From contig NZ_JBBPEU010000006.1 of the NCBI RefSeq assembly GCF_040225985.1, positions 124,001 through 188,000 of the forward strand: 64,000 nt of DNA, in the 5' to 3' direction. The notes under the pieces were generated by a model. The model saw only the letters and a list, made by a program, of their open reading frames with translations, was not told where the DNA came from and did no database searches. Shown piece after piece: positions 31,348 through 40,124 of this stretch (its first letter is position 1; the number at the start of each line of letters is the position of its first letter). The translations under genes were made by a program, and so were the position numbers. The DNA is from Shimia sp040225985 (GTDB lineage Bacteria; Pseudomonadota; Alphaproteobacteria; Rhodobacterales; Rhodobacteraceae).

Positions 31348-32181
31348 ATGAAACTTCTCCGAGAACCCCTCTTCCATTTCTTTCTGCTGGGGGTGCTGAT
31401 TTTTGCATGGTTCACGGTGCAGGATGACGGTGTGCCCTCGCAAAGCGATCCGTCGCAGATCGTGATAGACGCGCAGGATATCGAACGCCTAAAGGCCCAG
31501 TTCGAAGGCGCGCGCCAGCGCCCCCCAACCGACGCTGAGATGCAATCCCTTGTGAACAGCCTGGTGGAAGAAGAAATCCTCGTGCGCGAGGCATTGGCGC
31601 TGGGTCTGGATCAGGGTGACGGGGTGGTGCGGATGCGGCTGGCGCAGAAAATGTCCTTTCTGACCACCTCTGTCGCGCAATCCCTGCAACCTGACGACGC
31701 CGACCTGATCGCTTTCATGGAACAGACCCCCGAGGCCTACCAGACCGCACCAAGGGTCAGTTTCCGTCACGTGATGCTGCGCCCGGATGAAGACCCCGCC
31801 GCCGTGGCCGTCACCCTGAACGCGGGCGGCAATCCGAACGGGATAGGCACGCGCAGCCTGTTGCCGGAAACCCTCAACCAGGTCGTGCAAACCGCCGTGG
31901 ACGGCACTTTCGGGCGCGGGGTCTTTGACCAGATCGCTGTCCTGCCACAGGGGCAATGGGCGGGGCCGGTCGCATCCGGCTATGGCACGCATCTCGTATT
32001 CGTCGAGGCCTTCACCCCCGCGCGGATGCTGCCCTTTGAAGAGGTGCGCGAGGATGTGTTACAAAACTGGCGCCGTGATCAGGCCGAGGCCCTGACCAAG
32101 GCCCAGATGCAGGCCTTTCGCGCCAATTATGACATACAACTGCCCGCAGGGGTGTCGCTGCCTGAGGATGCCGCGGAATGA
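31348..32181 (+). CDS. membrane-anchored parvulin-type peptidyl-prolyl isomerase
   Basis: The product is a 277-residue protein. One N-terminal membrane segment (LFHFFLLGVLIFAWFTV) anchors a periplasmic SurA-like helical region and a PpiC/rotamase domain, RVSFRHVMLRPDED to GTHLVFVEAFTPAR. It would assist folding of exported proteins. The stop overlaps the HupE/UreJ start as ATGA, so the two are coupled. The start is 72 bp after arsJ, and membership in the arsenic operon is uncertain. Confidence 0.85.
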   Translation: MKLLREPLFHFFLLGVLIFAWFTVQDDGVPSQSDPSQIVIDAQDIERLKAQFEGARQRPPTDAEMQSLVNSLVEEEILVREALALGLDQGDGVVRMRLAQKMSFLTTSVAQSLQPDDADLIAFMEQTPEAYQTAPRVSFRHVMLRPDEDPAAVAVTLNAGGNPNGIGTRSLLPETLNQVVQTAVDGTFGRGVFDQIAVLPQGQWAGPVASGYGTHLVFVEAFTPARMLPFEEVREDVLQNWRRDQAEALTKAQMQAFRANYDIQLPAGVSLPEDAAE

Positions 32182-33191
32182 GCGTGCTGCGCCATTTCCT
32201 TCTGGGGCTGCTCCTGACCATTGGGGCCGCGCTCTCGGCCAATGCGCACGCGCTGGAACCCGGTTATCTGGACCTGCGGCAACTGACGAACGAAGGCTGG
32301 CAGGTGTTCTGGCGCAAACCCGACGTACAGGGCGCCCCGATGCGTATCGACGCGGTGCTGCCCGAACCCTGCATCCCGGCACATGGCGATGCCCCGCGCT
32401 TTGACGGCTATGCCTGGATCGCGTCGTGGGTGGCACAGTGCAAGGGCGGGCTGGAAGGGGGCGTCGTGTCCATTCCGGGGCTTGAGGCGCAGCGCACTGA
32501 TGTGCTTGTCCGTCTGCAACCGCTGGAACAGCCTATGTCTACGGTGCGCCTGACACCTTCGCAAATCTCGTTTGTCGTGCCCGTCGCGCTGAGTGGTTCA
32601 GAGGTGTTCCTAAGCTATCTTGGGCTTGGTTTCGAACATATTCTGGAAGGTCTGGACCATTTGCTGTTCGTCTTCGCGCTGTTGCTGATCGTGCGGAATC
32701 CGTGGCGTCTGGTGGGCACGATCACGGCCTTTACCGTGGCGCATTCGATCACGCTGGCGCTTGCCACGCTGGGGCATATCCGCCTGCCGGGGCCACCGGT
32801 CGAGGCGGTGATCGCCCTGTCCATCGTGTTTCTGGCGGTGGAAATCCTCAAGCACGAGCAGGGCGAGATGCGCCTGTCGGAACGGGCGCCGTGGCTGGTG
32901 TCCTTCGGGTTCGGGCTTTTGCATGGGTTCGGGTTCGCGGGCGCGCTGACCGAGATCGGCCTGCCCCCGGGGGACATTCCGCTGGCGCTGTTGGCGTTCA
33001 ATGTCGGGGTCGAACTGGGGCAGTTGACTTTTGTCGCGGCGGTGCTGGCGATGTTTGCCACGATCCGTATTGCCGCCCCCGCGCTGGCCCGGCAGGTGCG
33101 CGAGCCGCATCTGCCCGGCACGCTGATGCTTGGCTATGCGATTGGCGGCATGGCAACCTTCTGGCTGGTCCAGCGGCTTACGGCGTTTTAG
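32178..33191 (+). CDS. HupE/UreJ family membrane protein
   Basis: The product is a 337-residue protein. A signal-like segment (LLLTIGAALSANAHA) leads to a periplasmic domain of about 120 residues, then six or so helices of the HupE/UreJ_2 family. Conserved motifs are GFEHILEGLDHLLFVFALL, TAFTVAHSITLALAT, FGLLHGFGFAGAL and LLAFNVGVELGQ. The conserved histidines resemble a metal transporter, and classic HupE/UreJ members handle nickel. No hydrogenase or urease is nearby. The four-base overlap with the parvulin gene suggests a joint function. Confidence 0.85.
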   Translation: MSVLRHFLLGLLLTIGAALSANAHALEPGYLDLRQLTNEGWQVFWRKPDVQGAPMRIDAVLPEPCIPAHGDAPRFDGYAWIASWVAQCKGGLEGGVVSIPGLEAQRTDVLVRLQPLEQPMSTVRLTPSQISFVVPVALSGSEVFLSYLGLGFEHILEGLDHLLFVFALLLIVRNPWRLVGTITAFTVAHSITLALATLGHIRLPGPPVEAVIALSIVFLAVEILKHEQGEMRLSERAPWLVSFGFGLLHGFGFAGALTEIGLPPGDIPLALLAFNVGVELGQLTFVAAVLAMFATIRIAAPALARQVREPHLPGTLMLGYAIGGMATFWLVQRLTAF

Positions 33192-33210
33192 GGCGCCGCC
33201 GCCCGCAGCG

Positions 33211-34047
33211 TCACGCGTCTGGCATCCGCAGGCCCAGCATCTCGCGCGCCTGTTGCCATGTTGCGACGGGGCGGTCGTATTTGTCGCAAAGATTGACCGT
33301 GCGCTTCACCAGCGCCGCGTTCGAGGGGGCCAGCGTGGTCCGGTCCAACCGCACGTTATCCTCGAGCCCCGTGCGCGTGTGGCCACCCGCAGCAATCGCC
33401 CATTCATTCACGACGATCTGGTTCGGGCCGATCCCGGCTGCGCACCATTCGGCGGCGGGCGCACGGTCCTGCATGATCTTCACGTAAAAATCGAACACTT
33501 CCTTGTCGACGGGCATGGCGTTTTTTACACCCATGACGAACTGCACATAAAGCTTGCCCGGCAGGGTACCCTCTGCGTTCATGCGGATCGCCTGCAGGAT
33601 ATGGCTGAGGTCAAAGGCTTCGATCTCGGGGGTGATGTCATAGCTGTGCATCTCGCCGGCCAGCCATGCCACAAGATCGGGACTGTTGGGATAGATGCGG
33701 GTCGGAAAGTTCACCGATCCCACAGACAAGGACGCCATATCGGGACGCAGGGGCAGCATGCCCCCGCGTTCCTTCTCGGCCCCCGAGCGCCCCCCCGTCG
33801 AAAATTGCACGATCATGCCCGGACAATGGGTTTCGATCCCTTCTTTCAGACGCGCGAATTTCTCGGGGTCCGATGTCGGGGTCTGGTCGTCATTGCGCAC
33901 ATGCACATGCGCGATGGTCGCCCCCGCCTCGAAAGCCTCTTGCAGGCTCTCGACCTGTTCGGCAACGGTGATCGGCACTGCAGGGTTGTTTTCCTTGCGG
34001 GCCACCGATCCTGTGATGGCGCAACAGATGATACAGGGTTTGGTCAT
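33211..34047 (-). CDS. beta-keto acid cleavage enzyme (BKACE, DUF849)
   Basis: The product is a 278-residue zinc TIM-barrel enzyme of the BKACE family, which reacts a beta-keto acid with acetyl-CoA to give acetoacetate and a new acyl-CoA. Metal ligands H47 and H49 are in TIAHVHVRND, and the glutamate and substrate residues are in VVNEWAIAAGGHTRTGLEDN. It is the last gene of the pobA-pca run, 29 bp after pcaG. The pathway product there is 3-oxoadipate, itself a beta-keto acid and a reported BKACE-type substrate. It may therefore form succinyl-CoA and acetoacetate in place of PcaIJ and PcaF (inference). Confidence 0.88.
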   Translation of the reverse strand: MTKPCIICCAITGSVARKENNPAVPITVAEQVESLQEAFEAGATIAHVHVRNDDQTPTSDPEKFARLKEGIETHCPGMIVQFSTGGRSGAEKERGGMLPLRPDMASLSVGSVNFPTRIYPNSPDLVAWLAGEMHSYDITPEIEAFDLSHILQAIRMNAEGTLPGKLYVQFVMGVKNAMPVDKEVFDFYVKIMQDRAPAAEWCAAGIGPNQIVVNEWAIAAGGHTRTGLEDNVRLDRTTLAPSNAALVKRTVNLCDKYDRPVATWQQAREMLGLRMPDA

Positions 34048-34076
34048 GGTCCGGGGTCCTGGTCTTGGCGGTTGGA

Positions 34077-34697
34077 TCAGATATCGAAGAAGACGGTTTC
34101 GTCTTCACCTTGCAGCTTGATATCGAAACGGTAAACCACTTTGCCATCCCGTTCGCTGCGCTTGGCAAGCAGGGTTGCCCTGCGGCGTTCCCACTCGATG
34201 ATGTTCAGCACGGGGTCTGCGGCGTTGGCGTCTGCCTCGTCCTCAAAGTAGATGCGCGTGTTCAGCCCGACATTGATGCCACGGGCCACGATCCAGAGAT
34301 TGATATGCGGGGCCTGTGTGCCGACATTGCGGCCGCGCGTTCGGCCCGGCTTCACGGTCTCAAACGCCCACTCACCGGTATCAAAGTCGGTGATAACGCG
34401 GCCCCAGCCCCGGAACCCGTCCTCGACATTGCCACCGCCCTCGGGGTGGGCATAGTTGCCGTCGGCATTGGCTTGCCACGCTTCCAGAAGCACGTCCTTG
34501 ATCGGTGATCCCGTGCCGTCGATCACGATCCCCTCGACGCGGATTCGTTCCCCCTTGGCATTCGGCCCCGCGATGTCCCAGCCCAGTTCCTGCCTGTAAA
34601 TGTCAAAACCCGCCGCCCCGGGGGCAAGGCCGATATGGACATAGGGACCGGCGGTCTGTGACGGGGTTTCCTTGAGATAATTCAGTTGCTGAGGCAT
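34077..34697 (-). CDS. pcaG: protocatechuate 3,4-dioxygenase alpha subunit
   Basis: The product is a 206-residue intradiol dioxygenase subunit. The start TPSQTAGPYVHIGLAPGAAG and the core EAWQANADGNYAHPEGGG are typical of PcaG. The alpha subunit lacks the iron ligands, which are on PcaH. The complex opens the ring of protocatechuate to 3-carboxy-cis,cis-muconate. It overlaps the pcaH stop as TGATG. Confidence 0.96.
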   Translation of the reverse strand: MPQQLNYLKETPSQTAGPYVHIGLAPGAAGFDIYRQELGWDIAGPNAKGERIRVEGIVIDGTGSPIKDVLLEAWQANADGNYAHPEGGGNVEDGFRGWGRVITDFDTGEWAFETVKPGRTRGRNVGTQAPHINLWIVARGINVGLNTRIYFEDEADANAADPVLNIIEWERRRATLLAKRSERDGKVVYRFDIKLQGEDETVFFDI

Positions 34698-35425
34698 CAG
34701 TTTCCCTCCAGCCTGTTTTCAAACAGGGTCGAGCGCCGCCCCCGCAGGATGATGTCGAATTTATAGGCCATGCTGTCCAGCGGGATGGTTGCGTTCAGAT
34801 CCAGTGCGGCCACCAGTTGTTCAACGGCATTCGGATCAGGAATGGTGTTGACGATCGGGCACTTGGCGATCAACGGATCGCCCTCGAAATAACACTGTGT
34901 GATCAGGCGCTGCGCAAACCCGGTGCCGAACACCGACACATGGATGTGCGCCGGTCTCCAGTTGTTGACCCAGTTGCGCCACGGATAAGCGCCGGGCTTG
35001 ACCGTGCGGAAATAGTAATAGCCGTTCTCGTCGGTCAGCGTGCGCCCGCAGCCGCCGAAATTGGGGTCGATCGGGGCTAGGTAGGTGTCTTTCTTGTGCC
35101 GGTACCGCCCGCCTGCATTGGCCTGCCAGATCTCGACAAGCGTGTTGGGTACGGGCCGGCCGTTCTCATCCAGAACCCGTCCATGCAGGATGATCCGCTC
35201 GCCAATCGCGCTTTGGTCGGGTTGGGCGTAGTTGTAGATCAGATCATTATCCAGCGGATCAATGTCATTGTGACCAAAGACCGGACCTGTGATCTCGCTG
35301 ACCGAGTTCTGCAAGGAAATCAGCGAATACTGGGGCGAGCGCGCCACGCTGGTTTTGTAATCCTTTGCATAGGCGGGCGGATGCCACTCTCGGTCTCTCT
35401 GGTAGAATTCGCCAGGCTTGTTCAT
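34697..35425 (-). CDS. pcaH: protocatechuate 3,4-dioxygenase beta subunit
   Basis: The product is a 242-residue iron-bearing subunit. Likely iron ligands are the tyrosines and histidines in the region from GGRYRHKKDTY to WRPAHIHVSVFG. Together with PcaG it performs intradiol cleavage of protocatechuate. It begins after a 48-bp gap from pcaC, and AAAGGAGAACC precedes the ATG. Confidence 0.96.
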   Translation of the reverse strand: MNKPGEFYQRDREWHPPAYAKDYKTSVARSPQYSLISLQNSVSEITGPVFGHNDIDPLDNDLIYNYAQPDQSAIGERIILHGRVLDENGRPVPNTLVEIWQANAGGRYRHKKDTYLAPIDPNFGGCGRTLTDENGYYYFRTVKPGAYPWRNWVNNWRPAHIHVSVFGTGFAQRLITQCYFEGDPLIAKCPIVNTIPDPNAVEQLVAALDLNATIPLDSMAYKFDIILRGRRSTLFENRLEGN

Positions 35426-35473
35426 GGGCGGTTCTCCTTTTCGTAGCTGGGATATACAACGCGTTTCCCGGCG

Positions 35474-35851
35474 TTATTCGTTTTCCATCTCGTCATAGGT
35501 CTGCTTGGCCAGCTTCAGCGCATGGTTCGCACGGGGCACGCCAGCATAGACGGCCACGTGCTGAAACGCCTCGAGCACGTCCTGTTTGCTGGCTCCGGTG
35601 CGGGCGGTGGCGCGGATATGCATCGGGATTTCTTCGAAATTCCCCAGCGCCGCCAGCAGGGCCAGCGTCAGCATCGACCGTTCGCGGTCGCTGATCCCAT
35701 CCGATGCCCAGACCGTGCCCCAGGCCCCTTCGGTGATCAGGGTCTGGAAGGGCTGGTCAAACGCGGTTTTGCCGTTTTCGGCGCGGTCCACGTGGTCATC
35801 GCCAAGGATCTTGCGCCGCACGCGCATGCCGTTTTCGAAACGCTCGCTCAT
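35474..35851 (-). CDS. pcaC: 4-carboxymuconolactone decarboxylase
   Basis: The product is a 125-residue protein of the AhpD/CMD family. Typical segments are GMRVRRKILGDDHVDRA, ERSMLTLALLAALG and EIPMHIRATARTGASKQDVLE. It decarboxylates 4-carboxymuconolactone to 3-oxoadipate enol-lactone. The start overlaps the pcaD stop as ATGA. It is not fused to PcaD, unlike in some bacteria. Confidence 0.94.
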   Translation of the reverse strand: MSERFENGMRVRRKILGDDHVDRAENGKTAFDQPFQTLITEGAWGTVWASDGISDRERSMLTLALLAALGNFEEIPMHIRATARTGASKQDVLEAFQHVAVYAGVPRANHALKLAKQTYDEMENE

Positions 35852-36633
35852 AGAACGGTCTCCTTCAGGAATGCGGTCAGATGACCGGCGAACAGGGCGG
35901 GCTGCTCGACACATGGCAGGTGCCCCGCGTCTTCAATTTCAACGAAACGCGCGCCCGGCACCAGTGCCGTTGTCGCGCGAACAAGATCGGGCGGGCTGGC
36001 GCCGTCATCGCTGCCACCGATACCCAGCACGGGCAGGCGTAGCGTGGCGGTTGTTCCGGACAGGTCCGTGCCGGCAATCGCCGCACAACAGCCCAGATAG
36101 CCCTCGACCGGCGTCCGCGTCAGCATGTTGCGCCAGGCTTCGGCTTCGGGCGTCTTCAGAAATGCGGCTGCAAACCAGCGGTCCAGGATGGCATCAGCCA
36201 GCGCCTCGATCCCGCCCGCACGGATGCTGTCGATGCGGTCTTGCCACATCCCGGCCTCACCCATTTTCGCAGCGGTGTTCGACAGGACCAGCGCCCGGAC
36301 CAGATCGGGGCGACGGGCGGCCAGCGCCTGCCCGATCATCCCGCCAATCGAAAGCCCGACCAGTACGCAGTCTTTTACCCCGAGATGGGTCAGCAGGGCC
36401 TCGGTGTCGTCGACCAGATCATCCATGCGATACGGGGCAGGGGGGCAGAAAGACAATCCGTGACCCCGTTTGTCGAACCGGATGATCCGCAATCCCGCAG
36501 GCAGGCGCGGCACGATCTTGTCCCAAAGGCGCAGATCGGTGCCCAGCGAATTGGCAAAGACAACCGGCACCCCCGACGGGTCGCCGTCTTCGTGCCAGTG
36601 CAGGTGGACCTTATCCAGCGTCGCCATGGGCAT
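35848..36633 (-). CDS. pcaD: 3-oxoadipate enol-lactonase
   Basis: The product is a 261-residue alpha/beta hydrolase. The nucleophile serine is in LVGLSIGGMIGQALA, the oxyanion region is FANSLGTDLRLWD, and the catalytic histidine is in DAGHLPCVEQP. It hydrolyses the enol-lactone to 3-oxoadipate. The ATG at 36633 overlaps the pobA stop as TGATG. A second ATG at 36627 is also possible. pcaB, which supplies the preceding step, is absent from the window. Confidence 0.94.
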   Translation of the reverse strand: MPMATLDKVHLHWHEDGDPSGVPVVFANSLGTDLRLWDKIVPRLPAGLRIIRFDKRGHGLSFCPPAPYRMDDLVDDTEALLTHLGVKDCVLVGLSIGGMIGQALAARRPDLVRALVLSNTAAKMGEAGMWQDRIDSIRAGGIEALADAILDRWFAAAFLKTPEAEAWRNMLTRTPVEGYLGCCAAIAGTDLSGTTATLRLPVLGIGGSDDGASPPDLVRATTALVPGARFVEIEDAGHLPCVEQPALFAGHLTAFLKETVL

Positions 36634-37802
36634 CAGTAGGGCAGCCCCACATAGTTCTGGGCAAACACCGATTGCGCATCGCGATTGTCGCGCAGGAATT
36701 TGACATCCGCCTCCTGGATCTTGAGGTCAAAGGCGTTCTGCTCGGGGAAGCGGTGCAAGAGATTGGTGGTGGACCAGCTGAACCGTTCCGCCTTCCAGAT
36801 GCGGGCCAGCGCCTTTTCCGAATAGCGGTCGATGCCCTCGCTGTCGCTCTCTTCGTAAAACTGCAGCAGCCCGTTGTAGAGATAGTGGATATCGCTGGCC
36901 GCCGTGTTCAGCCCCTTGGCCCCCGTCGGCGGGACGATATGGGCGGCATCGCCGCACAGGAACAAGCGCCCCCAGCGCATGGGTTCGGTCACGAAAGACC
37001 GCAGGGGCGCGATCGATTTCTCGATGGACGGCCCCGTGACAAGAGTGTCTGCAAACTCGGTCGGGATGCGGCGTTTCAATTCCTCCCAAAAGGCCGCATC
37101 GGTCCAGTCATCGGGCGAGTCCGACAGGGAACACTGGATATAGTACCGGCTGAGATTTTCGTTGCGCATCGAGCACAGCGCAAAGCCGCGATCCGAGCCG
37201 GAATAGATCAGTTCTTCGTGCACGGGCGGCGTTTCGGACAAAACGCCAAGCCAGCCGAAGGGATAAAGTTTTTCGTATTCCTTGCGTACGGTCAGGGGGA
37301 TCGACTGGCGGCTGACCCCGTGGAACCCGTCGCAGCCCGCCACAAAGTCACAGTCGATCCGCTGTTCAGTGCCACCAACGACATAGGTCACATAGGGGGC
37401 ATCGCTGTCGGCGTCGTGAATGGCGACATGCTCGGCGTTGAAAACGATCTTGCCATTCGCTTTTTCGCGCGCGTCGTAAAGATCTCGGGTGACCTCGGTC
37501 TGGCCATAGACCACGACATGGCGCCCGGTCAGGTCCTGAAAATTGATGCCGAACTGTGTCTCGCCATAAGCGATGACCGTGCCGTCATGCACAAAGCTTT
37601 CCTTGTCCATCCGCGCACCGACGCCCGCCTCGTGCATCAGGTCGACAAAGCCGGTTTCAAGGATACCGGCGCGAATCCGCCCCAGCACATAGTCACGGGT
37701 CTTGCGTTCCAGAACGATGCTGTCGATGCCCTTGCGGTGTAGAAGCTGGCTGAGAAGCAGCCCCGAAGGTCCGCCGCCGATGATGGCAACCTGAGTGCGC
37801 AT
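36633..37802 (-). CDS. pobA: 4-hydroxybenzoate 3-monooxygenase
   Basis: The product is a 389-residue class A flavin hydroxylase that makes protocatechuate from 4-hydroxybenzoate. The FAD motif is AIIGGGPSGLLLSQLL, the second motif is CDFVAGCDGFHG, and the third is RLFLCGDAAHIVPPTGAKG. The C-terminal end QNYVGLPY matches PobA. AAGGAGGA precedes the ATG at 37802. It heads the operon pobA-pcaD-pcaC-pcaH-pcaG-BKACE and is divergent from pcaQ. Confidence 0.96.
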   Translation of the reverse strand: MRTQVAIIGGGPSGLLLSQLLHRKGIDSIVLERKTRDYVLGRIRAGILETGFVDLMHEAGVGARMDKESFVHDGTVIAYGETQFGINFQDLTGRHVVVYGQTEVTRDLYDAREKANGKIVFNAEHVAIHDADSDAPYVTYVVGGTEQRIDCDFVAGCDGFHGVSRQSIPLTVRKEYEKLYPFGWLGVLSETPPVHEELIYSGSDRGFALCSMRNENLSRYYIQCSLSDSPDDWTDAAFWEELKRRIPTEFADTLVTGPSIEKSIAPLRSFVTEPMRWGRLFLCGDAAHIVPPTGAKGLNTAASDIHYLYNGLLQFYEESDSEGIDRYSEKALARIWKAERFSWSTTNLLHRFPEQNAFDLKIQEADVKFLRDNRDAQSVFAQNYVGLPY

Positions 37803-37859
37803 GTGATCCTCCTCCTTGACCCTTTCTTCAGATAATGCTTGCCAAAACAGGCGAAGTAA

Positions 37860-37883
37860 AATGAAGATACATGCGGTTTCATT
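37860..37883. promoter_or_regulatory. candidate PcaQ site between pobA and pcaQ
   Basis: AATGAA and TTCATT form an inverted repeat across 12 bases in the 99-bp divergent gap. The site lies 19 bp before pcaQ and 58 bp before pobA. It does not match the ATAACC-N4-GGTTAT site I recall for rhizobial PcaQ, so confidence is low. Confidence 0.3.
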
Positions 37884-37901
37884 GTCGAAATTGGAAAGTA
37901 T

Positions 37902-38825
37902 ATGATCGACCGCCGCATCAAGTTTCGCCATATCCAGTGTTTTGTCGAGATCTGCCGCGAACAAAGTCTCAAGCTTGCCTCGGAAAAGCTGTTCCTGACG
38001 CAGCCCGCGATTTCCAAGACGCTGAAAGAACTGGAAGAGATCATGGGCGCGACGTTGCTGGTACGTAACCGTTCGGGGGTCAGTCTGACCCGGCAGGGCG
38101 AGGTGTTCCTGCATTTCGCTGAAATGTCCCTTGCGGCCCTGCAGCAGGGGCTGACCGGTGTGGAACAGGTGGGCGCACAAGGCAAGACACGCCTTTCGGT
38201 CGGGGCCTTGCCCTCGGTAGCGGCCCGACTGATGCCGGATGTGGCCACCGAATTCGCCGCACTCGCGCCCCAGACAAGCCTGCGGATCATGGACGGGCCG
38301 CACGGGTACCTTGTCGAAAGGTTGCGCCTTGGGGAGCTGGATTTGGTGATCGGGCGCCTTGGGCAGGCCGACACGATGCAGGGTATTTCCTTTACCCAGC
38401 TTTACGAGGAACGGGTCGAATTCGTGGTGCGGGCGGGGCACCCGCTGTTGGCAGATCCCGACCTCAAGAAAATCGGCGACTGGCAGGTGATCTATCCGCC
38501 CGAAGGCTCGGCCATCCGGGCGCTTGTGGACCGTTACCTGATCGCGCATGGCGTGGGCGAGATCGCGCACCGGCTGGAAACTGTGTCGGGGGCGTTTGGG
38601 CGGGTCTATACCCGACGGACCGACGCGGTCTGGATCATCTCGGCCGGGGTGGTGGCCAATGAAATTGCCGACGGGCATTTGGTGGCGCTGCCGTTCGAGA
38701 CCTCGATCACACGTGGCCCGGTCGGGCTGATGCACCGGCCCGACGATATCCTGTCACCGCAGGCGCAGATCTTTGGTCTGGCCGTGAACACCGTGCTCGA
38801 CAGGCTGGGGCTGCGCGCGGGCTAG
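37902..38825 (+). CDS. pcaQ: LysR-type regulator of protocatechuate genes
   Basis: The product is a 307-residue LysR regulator. The helix-turn-helix is LKLASEKLFLTQPAISKTLKE, and the start MIDRRIKFRHIQCFVEI is typical of the PcaQ/GbpR group. PcaQ activates pca genes in response to carboxymuconate-type intermediates. It is divergent from pobA. It ends overlapping the convergent flavin monooxygenase gene by four bases. Confidence 0.9.
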   Translation: MIDRRIKFRHIQCFVEICREQSLKLASEKLFLTQPAISKTLKELEEIMGATLLVRNRSGVSLTRQGEVFLHFAEMSLAALQQGLTGVEQVGAQGKTRLSVGALPSVAARLMPDVATEFAALAPQTSLRIMDGPHGYLVERLRLGELDLVIGRLGQADTMQGISFTQLYEERVEFVVRAGHPLLADPDLKKIGDWQVIYPPEGSAIRALVDRYLIAHGVGEIAHRLETVSGAFGRVYTRRTDAVWIISAGVVANEIADGHLVALPFETSITRGPVGLMHRPDDILSPQAQIFGLAVNTVLDRLGLRAG

Positions 38826-40111
38826 GGGGTTGTCTTGACCTTGGCACCGGTGGGGATGGTCGGGGGGGCGGCGTTCAATGTGTCGCGTGCGAACCCGGCG
38901 GCGGCCTTGTACCGCGCCATGAACGCGGCGCGTTCTTCTTTGGGGATGACGTCGTCAATCGTGTCAAAGATGCCGCCGCACCGGTCATTGACCATGTTCA
39001 GCAATCCGAAGGGCCCCGCGCCACGGTTGCGCAGGATCAGCTCGGAGACCGGCCCGCACAGGGTGGCGTCATAGTCGGCAAGGGCCTCGGCTGTCACCCC
39101 ATGCTGCAGGAACTTCGCCCCAAGCGTGCGCGCGTCGATAATGGCCTGGCTTGCCCCGTTTGATCCGGTCGGATACATCGCATGGGCCGCATCCCCCATC
39201 AGGGCGACCGGCCCCTCGACCCATGTCGGGATCGGGTCGCGGTCGATCATCGGGTTTTCATAGGTCGCATCGGCCCCGCGGATCAGCGCAGGCACATCCA
39301 GCCAGTCATAGGTCCAGCCGTCAAAGTGATGGGCAAAGTCTTCTGTGCCGACCTGCCGGAACCAGCCGGTGGTCTCGTGGGCGGAGGGATCATCATAGGT
39401 GACCTCGGCGATCCAGTTGACCAGCGCCAGGCCCGTGTCAGGGTCGGGGTGCGAAATCGGATAGATCACCATCCGGTGCTCATGCGTGCCCAGCCCGATA
39501 AAGGATGATCCGGTGCGCACCGGTTTGGTGCGCGTGGTGCCCCGCCACATCACCGCGCCGCCCCAGTGAATCGGCGGCTGGTCCGGGTGCATCTGGGCGC
39601 GAATGGCGGAATGGATGCCGTCGGCTCCGATCAACAACGTGCCGGTTTCGCGCCTCTCACCCCTGTCGGTGTCCAGAAGAACCGATACCCGCCCGTCCTT
39701 TTCGATTTCGTAGCCCGTCGCGCGGGCACCCAACCGGACGGATTCAGCACCGGCAAGGGAAACAAACCGGTGATACAGCGCCATATGAAAGACGCCGCGA
39801 TGCACCGCGTATTGCGGCCAGTCATACCCGGCATCGGTGCCTCGGGGCTCGGCATGGATTTCCTGCCCGTTCAGGCCCACAAGCGCCCATTCGCGCGCTG
39901 GCACGCCGAACTGGTCAAGATCCTGTGCGGTGAACCCGAGATCGAACAATTCACGCACCGCATTGGGTTGCAGGTTGATACCTACGCCCAGCGGCTTCAA
40001 GTCACGCACGGTCTCGAACACCAGACACTCGACGCCGATCTGGTGCAGGGTCAGCGCCAATGACAGGCCACCAATCCCGCCACCGGCAATCAATACACGG
40101 GGCTGTGCCAT
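38822..40111 (-). CDS. FAD-dependent aromatic-ring hydroxylase-like monooxygenase
   Basis: The product is a 429-residue class A flavin monooxygenase. It has the FAD motif LIAGGGIGGLSLALTL, the middle motif GTLLIGADGIHSAIR, and VALMGDAAHAMYPTGSNGAS. The nearest look is to PhzS and 3-hydroxybenzoate 6-hydroxylase-like proteins, with a substrate that I cannot name. It lies 13 bp after dctM on the same strand, so the enzyme and TRAP transporter are probably cotranscribed. That suggests hydroxylation of the imported acid (inference). Confidence 0.85.
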   Translation of the reverse strand: MAQPRVLIAGGGIGGLSLALTLHQIGVECLVFETVRDLKPLGVGINLQPNAVRELFDLGFTAQDLDQFGVPAREWALVGLNGQEIHAEPRGTDAGYDWPQYAVHRGVFHMALYHRFVSLAGAESVRLGARATGYEIEKDGRVSVLLDTDRGERRETGTLLIGADGIHSAIRAQMHPDQPPIHWGGAVMWRGTTRTKPVRTGSSFIGLGTHEHRMVIYPISHPDPDTGLALVNWIAEVTYDDPSAHETTGWFRQVGTEDFAHHFDGWTYDWLDVPALIRGADATYENPMIDRDPIPTWVEGPVALMGDAAHAMYPTGSNGASQAIIDARTLGAKFLQHGVTAEALADYDATLCGPVSELILRNRGAGPFGLLNMVNDRCGGIFDTIDDVIPKEERAAFMARYKAAAGFARDTLNAAPPTIPTGAKVKTTP

Positions 40112-40124
40112 GGCAGGGTCCTTT

